Source: Bacteroidota bacterium (GTDB taxonomy: Bacteria; Bacteroidota; Bacteroidia; Flavobacteriales; Flavobacteriaceae). Taken from it: DNA of 54,719 bases. Numbering within the stretch: the stretch's first letter is position 1; the number at the start of each line of letters is the position of its first letter. The DNA is taken from the NCBI GenBank assembly GCA_947460615.1, contig CANHHG010000006.1, forward strand, positions 1 through 54,719. Reading direction: 5' to 3'. The notes below the pieces were generated by a model that was not told the origin of the DNA, searched no databases, and was given only the letters and a program-made list of their open reading frames with translations. Of the stretch, positions 53,483 to 54,719 are shown in pieces. The position numbers were made by a program, and so were the translations under genes.

Positions 53483-54195
53483 TACATTTTTAAATAGAAA
53501 TCTTTCGTAAGAGCAATGTATTCTGAAGTATATTCGTGACGGTTAATTTCAATAACTAGTTCATCTGAAGTTAAAACAGCCAATTCAAATCGTTTAAATG
53601 CCAATAAACTTCGAACTATTTTGGTGTTGGGAGTACCTTTAACACGAGTAATTTTAATCGGGAAAAGTTCTACTTCTGCACACAATTCTATAAATCGATC
53701 TTCTTCATTAAATGGAATTATTACCGAAAAAATACCATTTTCAGAGAGTAATAAATCGGCGGCTTCCACCAATTCTTCAAAAGGCATCGCTTCTTGAAAT
53801 CGAGCCAAGTCTCTTTGTTCATTTGCCGAGCGGTAATCTTCCGAAAAAAAGGGAGGGTTGGAAACAATCAAATCATACTCCTCCTCTGGTTCTTCAATAA
53901 ATTCATCTAATCCAGCGTGAAAACAAAACAAACGATCTCCCCAAGGAGAATTTTCAAAATTCTCTACTGCTTGTTCGTAGGCACTTTCATCAATTTCTAA
54001 TGCGTCTATTTGTTCGGCGTCGCATCTTTGTGCCAACATTAAAGCAATGATTCCGGTTCCTGTTCCAATATCTAAAATAGATATAGGATTATTTTCTATT
54101 GGTGTCCAAGCGCCCAGCAAAACTCCGTCGGTTCCAATTTTCATGGCAGTCTGATCTTGATTTACAGAAAATTGTTTGAATTGAAATACCGACAT
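53482..54195 (-). CDS. tRNA1(Val) (adenine-37 N6)-methyltransferase, TrmN6
   Basis: The ATG at 54195 starts MSVFQFKQFSVNQDQTAMKIGTDGVLLGAW, typical of the family; the longer frame opens only at TTG. The SAM-binding motif ILDIGTGTGIIALMLAQR and the catalytic NPPF motif (N113 in DLIVSNPPFF) are present. The enzyme methylates A37 of tRNA(Val). The 237-residue length fits. Upstream, 66 bases separate it from the rimM stop, and they contain an A/T-rich repeat with ATTTAAGAATTTAG. It is probably cotranscribed with rimM. Confidence 0.92.
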   Translation of the reverse strand: MSVFQFKQFSVNQDQTAMKIGTDGVLLGAWTPIENNPISILDIGTGTGIIALMLAQRCDAEQIDALEIDESAYEQAVENFENSPWGDRLFCFHAGLDEFIEEPEEEYDLIVSNPPFFSEDYRSANEQRDLARFQEAMPFEELVEAADLLLSENGIFSVIIPFNEEDRFIELCAEVELFPIKITRVKGTPNTKIVRSLLAFKRFELAVLTSDELVIEINRHEYTSEYIALTKDFYLKM

Positions 54196-54261
54196 CGTGA
54201 TTTCTGATTTTAGATTTAAGAATTTAGAATTTTCGATTAAACAAATAACCAAATAAACTTT

Positions 54262-54719
54262 CTAAAGGTACATTTCTATTAGACCGTCGGGCAAATCCAT
54301 CATCACTTTTTTATTTTCTCTGTCAATCTTTAATAAAAAATGATCTACCATTGGGATTAGCATTTCTACATCGCCATTCAAAACTTCAAAAAGAGGTTGC
54401 GCGGTGGTATCATTTACAGATACAATTTTACCAATAACACCATGATTTTTATCATCGATTTCAAAACCAATAACTTCGTGGAAATAGAATTTTTTACCTG
54501 TAAGTTTAGGTAATCTGTCTAAAGGTAAGTAAAGGGCATTGCCAAGAATAGCTTCCGCCTCTTCTTCAGTAGTAACGTCTTCAAAACGAATTCTTAAGAA
54601 ATCATTTTTGTGAAGGGAACTACTTTCAATAAAAAAAGGAACCAAGTGTTTGTTGCATTCAACAAACACTGATTCCAAATTTTCGTATAACTCGGGTTCG
54701 TCTGTGTCTAAATAAGCTA
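54262..54719 (-). CDS. rimM: Ribosome maturation factor RimM, N-terminus beyond window edge
   Basis: The visible part reads RimM from residue about 20 onward: AYLDTDEPELYENLESVFVE continuing to the window edge at 54719, so no start codon should be sought at 54678 (the codon there is TTG). The RimM N-domain (FLRIRFEDVTTEEEAEAILGNALYLP) and the PRC-barrel domain (FYFHEVIGFEI; GVIGKIVSV; LFEVLNGDVEMLIPMVDHFLLKID) are clear. RimM helps assemble the 30S subunit head and binds S19. The gene precedes trmN6. Confidence 0.95.
   Translation of the reverse strand, partial: AYLDTDEPELYENLESVFVECNKHLVPFFIESSSLHKNDFLRIRFEDVTTEEEAEAILGNALYLPLDRLPKLTGKKFYFHEVIGFEIDDKNHGVIGKIVSVNDTTAQPLFEVLNGDVEMLIPMVDHFLLKIDRENKKVMMDLPDGLIEMYL

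Noticed and set aside
54202..54240. A/T-rich repeat with ATTTAAGAATTTAG before trmN6 as a regulatory site
   Set aside because: It is simple-sequence-like filler common in such genomes; no symmetry or promoter box supports a function.
54262..54678. RimM gene start at 54678
   Set aside because: The codon there is TTG and the frame continues to the window edge with clear RimM sequence, so the true start lies outside the window.

Overview
The window looks like a chromosomal segment of a Flavobacterium-type bacterium (Bacteroidota). The signs are very AT-rich DNA, SusC/SusD/SusE outer-membrane proteins, C-terminal type IX secretion (T9SS) sorting domains, mevalonate-pathway genes, starts without Shine-Dalgarno sequences, and several TAnnTTTG boxes at the -7 promoter position.

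Layout. (1) 1-117: the 3' part of tRNA-Phe(GAA) and its terminator. (2) 291-4508: three overlapping or adjacent + strand genes (MBOAT acyltransferase, DHHW/AlgJ-like protein, SGNH hydrolase with LysM), probably an envelope O-acetylation module. (3) 4540-13574: a compact six-gene - strand operon of envelope proteins (two LPP20-type lipoproteins, two WG-repeat proteins, one unknown secreted protein, one probable divergent lysozyme-fold protein). Regions 2 and 3 are bracketed by two near-identical hairpins (73-116 and 13892-13938). (4) 13952-18940: - strand secreted proteins: a small protein with a C-terminal membrane segment, a T9SS cargo protein, a lipoprotein and an Omp28-like thioredoxin-fold T9SS protein. 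(5) 19379-40102: a starch/maltodextrin utilization locus. susCDE and a T9SS alpha-amylase lie on the - strand. Diverging on the + strand are a LacI regulator, MFS transporter, beta-phosphoglucomutase, GH65 maltose phosphorylase, GH97 alpha-glucosidase, GH13 SusA-like enzyme, an esterase-like protein and a GH13 lipoprotein. (6) 40200-54719: mostly housekeeping genes: HI0933-type flavoprotein, TspO, mvaD, mevalonate kinase, UbiA prenyltransferase, pseudouridine synthase, NTF2-like protein, DUF885 peptidase, Mrp, NifU-like protein, ferredoxin reductase and ferredoxin, DUF3050, glutaryl-CoA-type dehydrogenase, TrmN6, and RimM cut by the window edge.

How the starch locus probably works. The T9SS amylase and surface GH13 lipoprotein cut starch outside the cell. 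SusD/SusE capture malto-oligosaccharides and SusC imports them. SusA-like GH13 and GH97 enzymes degrade them in the periplasm. The MFS carrier brings maltose into the cytoplasm, where GH65 phosphorolysis and beta-phosphoglucomutase feed glycolysis. LacI probably senses the sugar.

Most interesting signals. The WG-repeat/LPP20 operon has no function I can assign. A 16-bp motif is shared by the susC-lacI intergenic region and a distant T9SS gene. A TTCGAA-centred element is shared by the susC and MFS leaders. A chain of three overlapping, mutually exclusive hairpins lies in the MFS leader, the last one reaching the start codon. No CRISPR array, insertion sequence, integrase or rRNA gene was seen.
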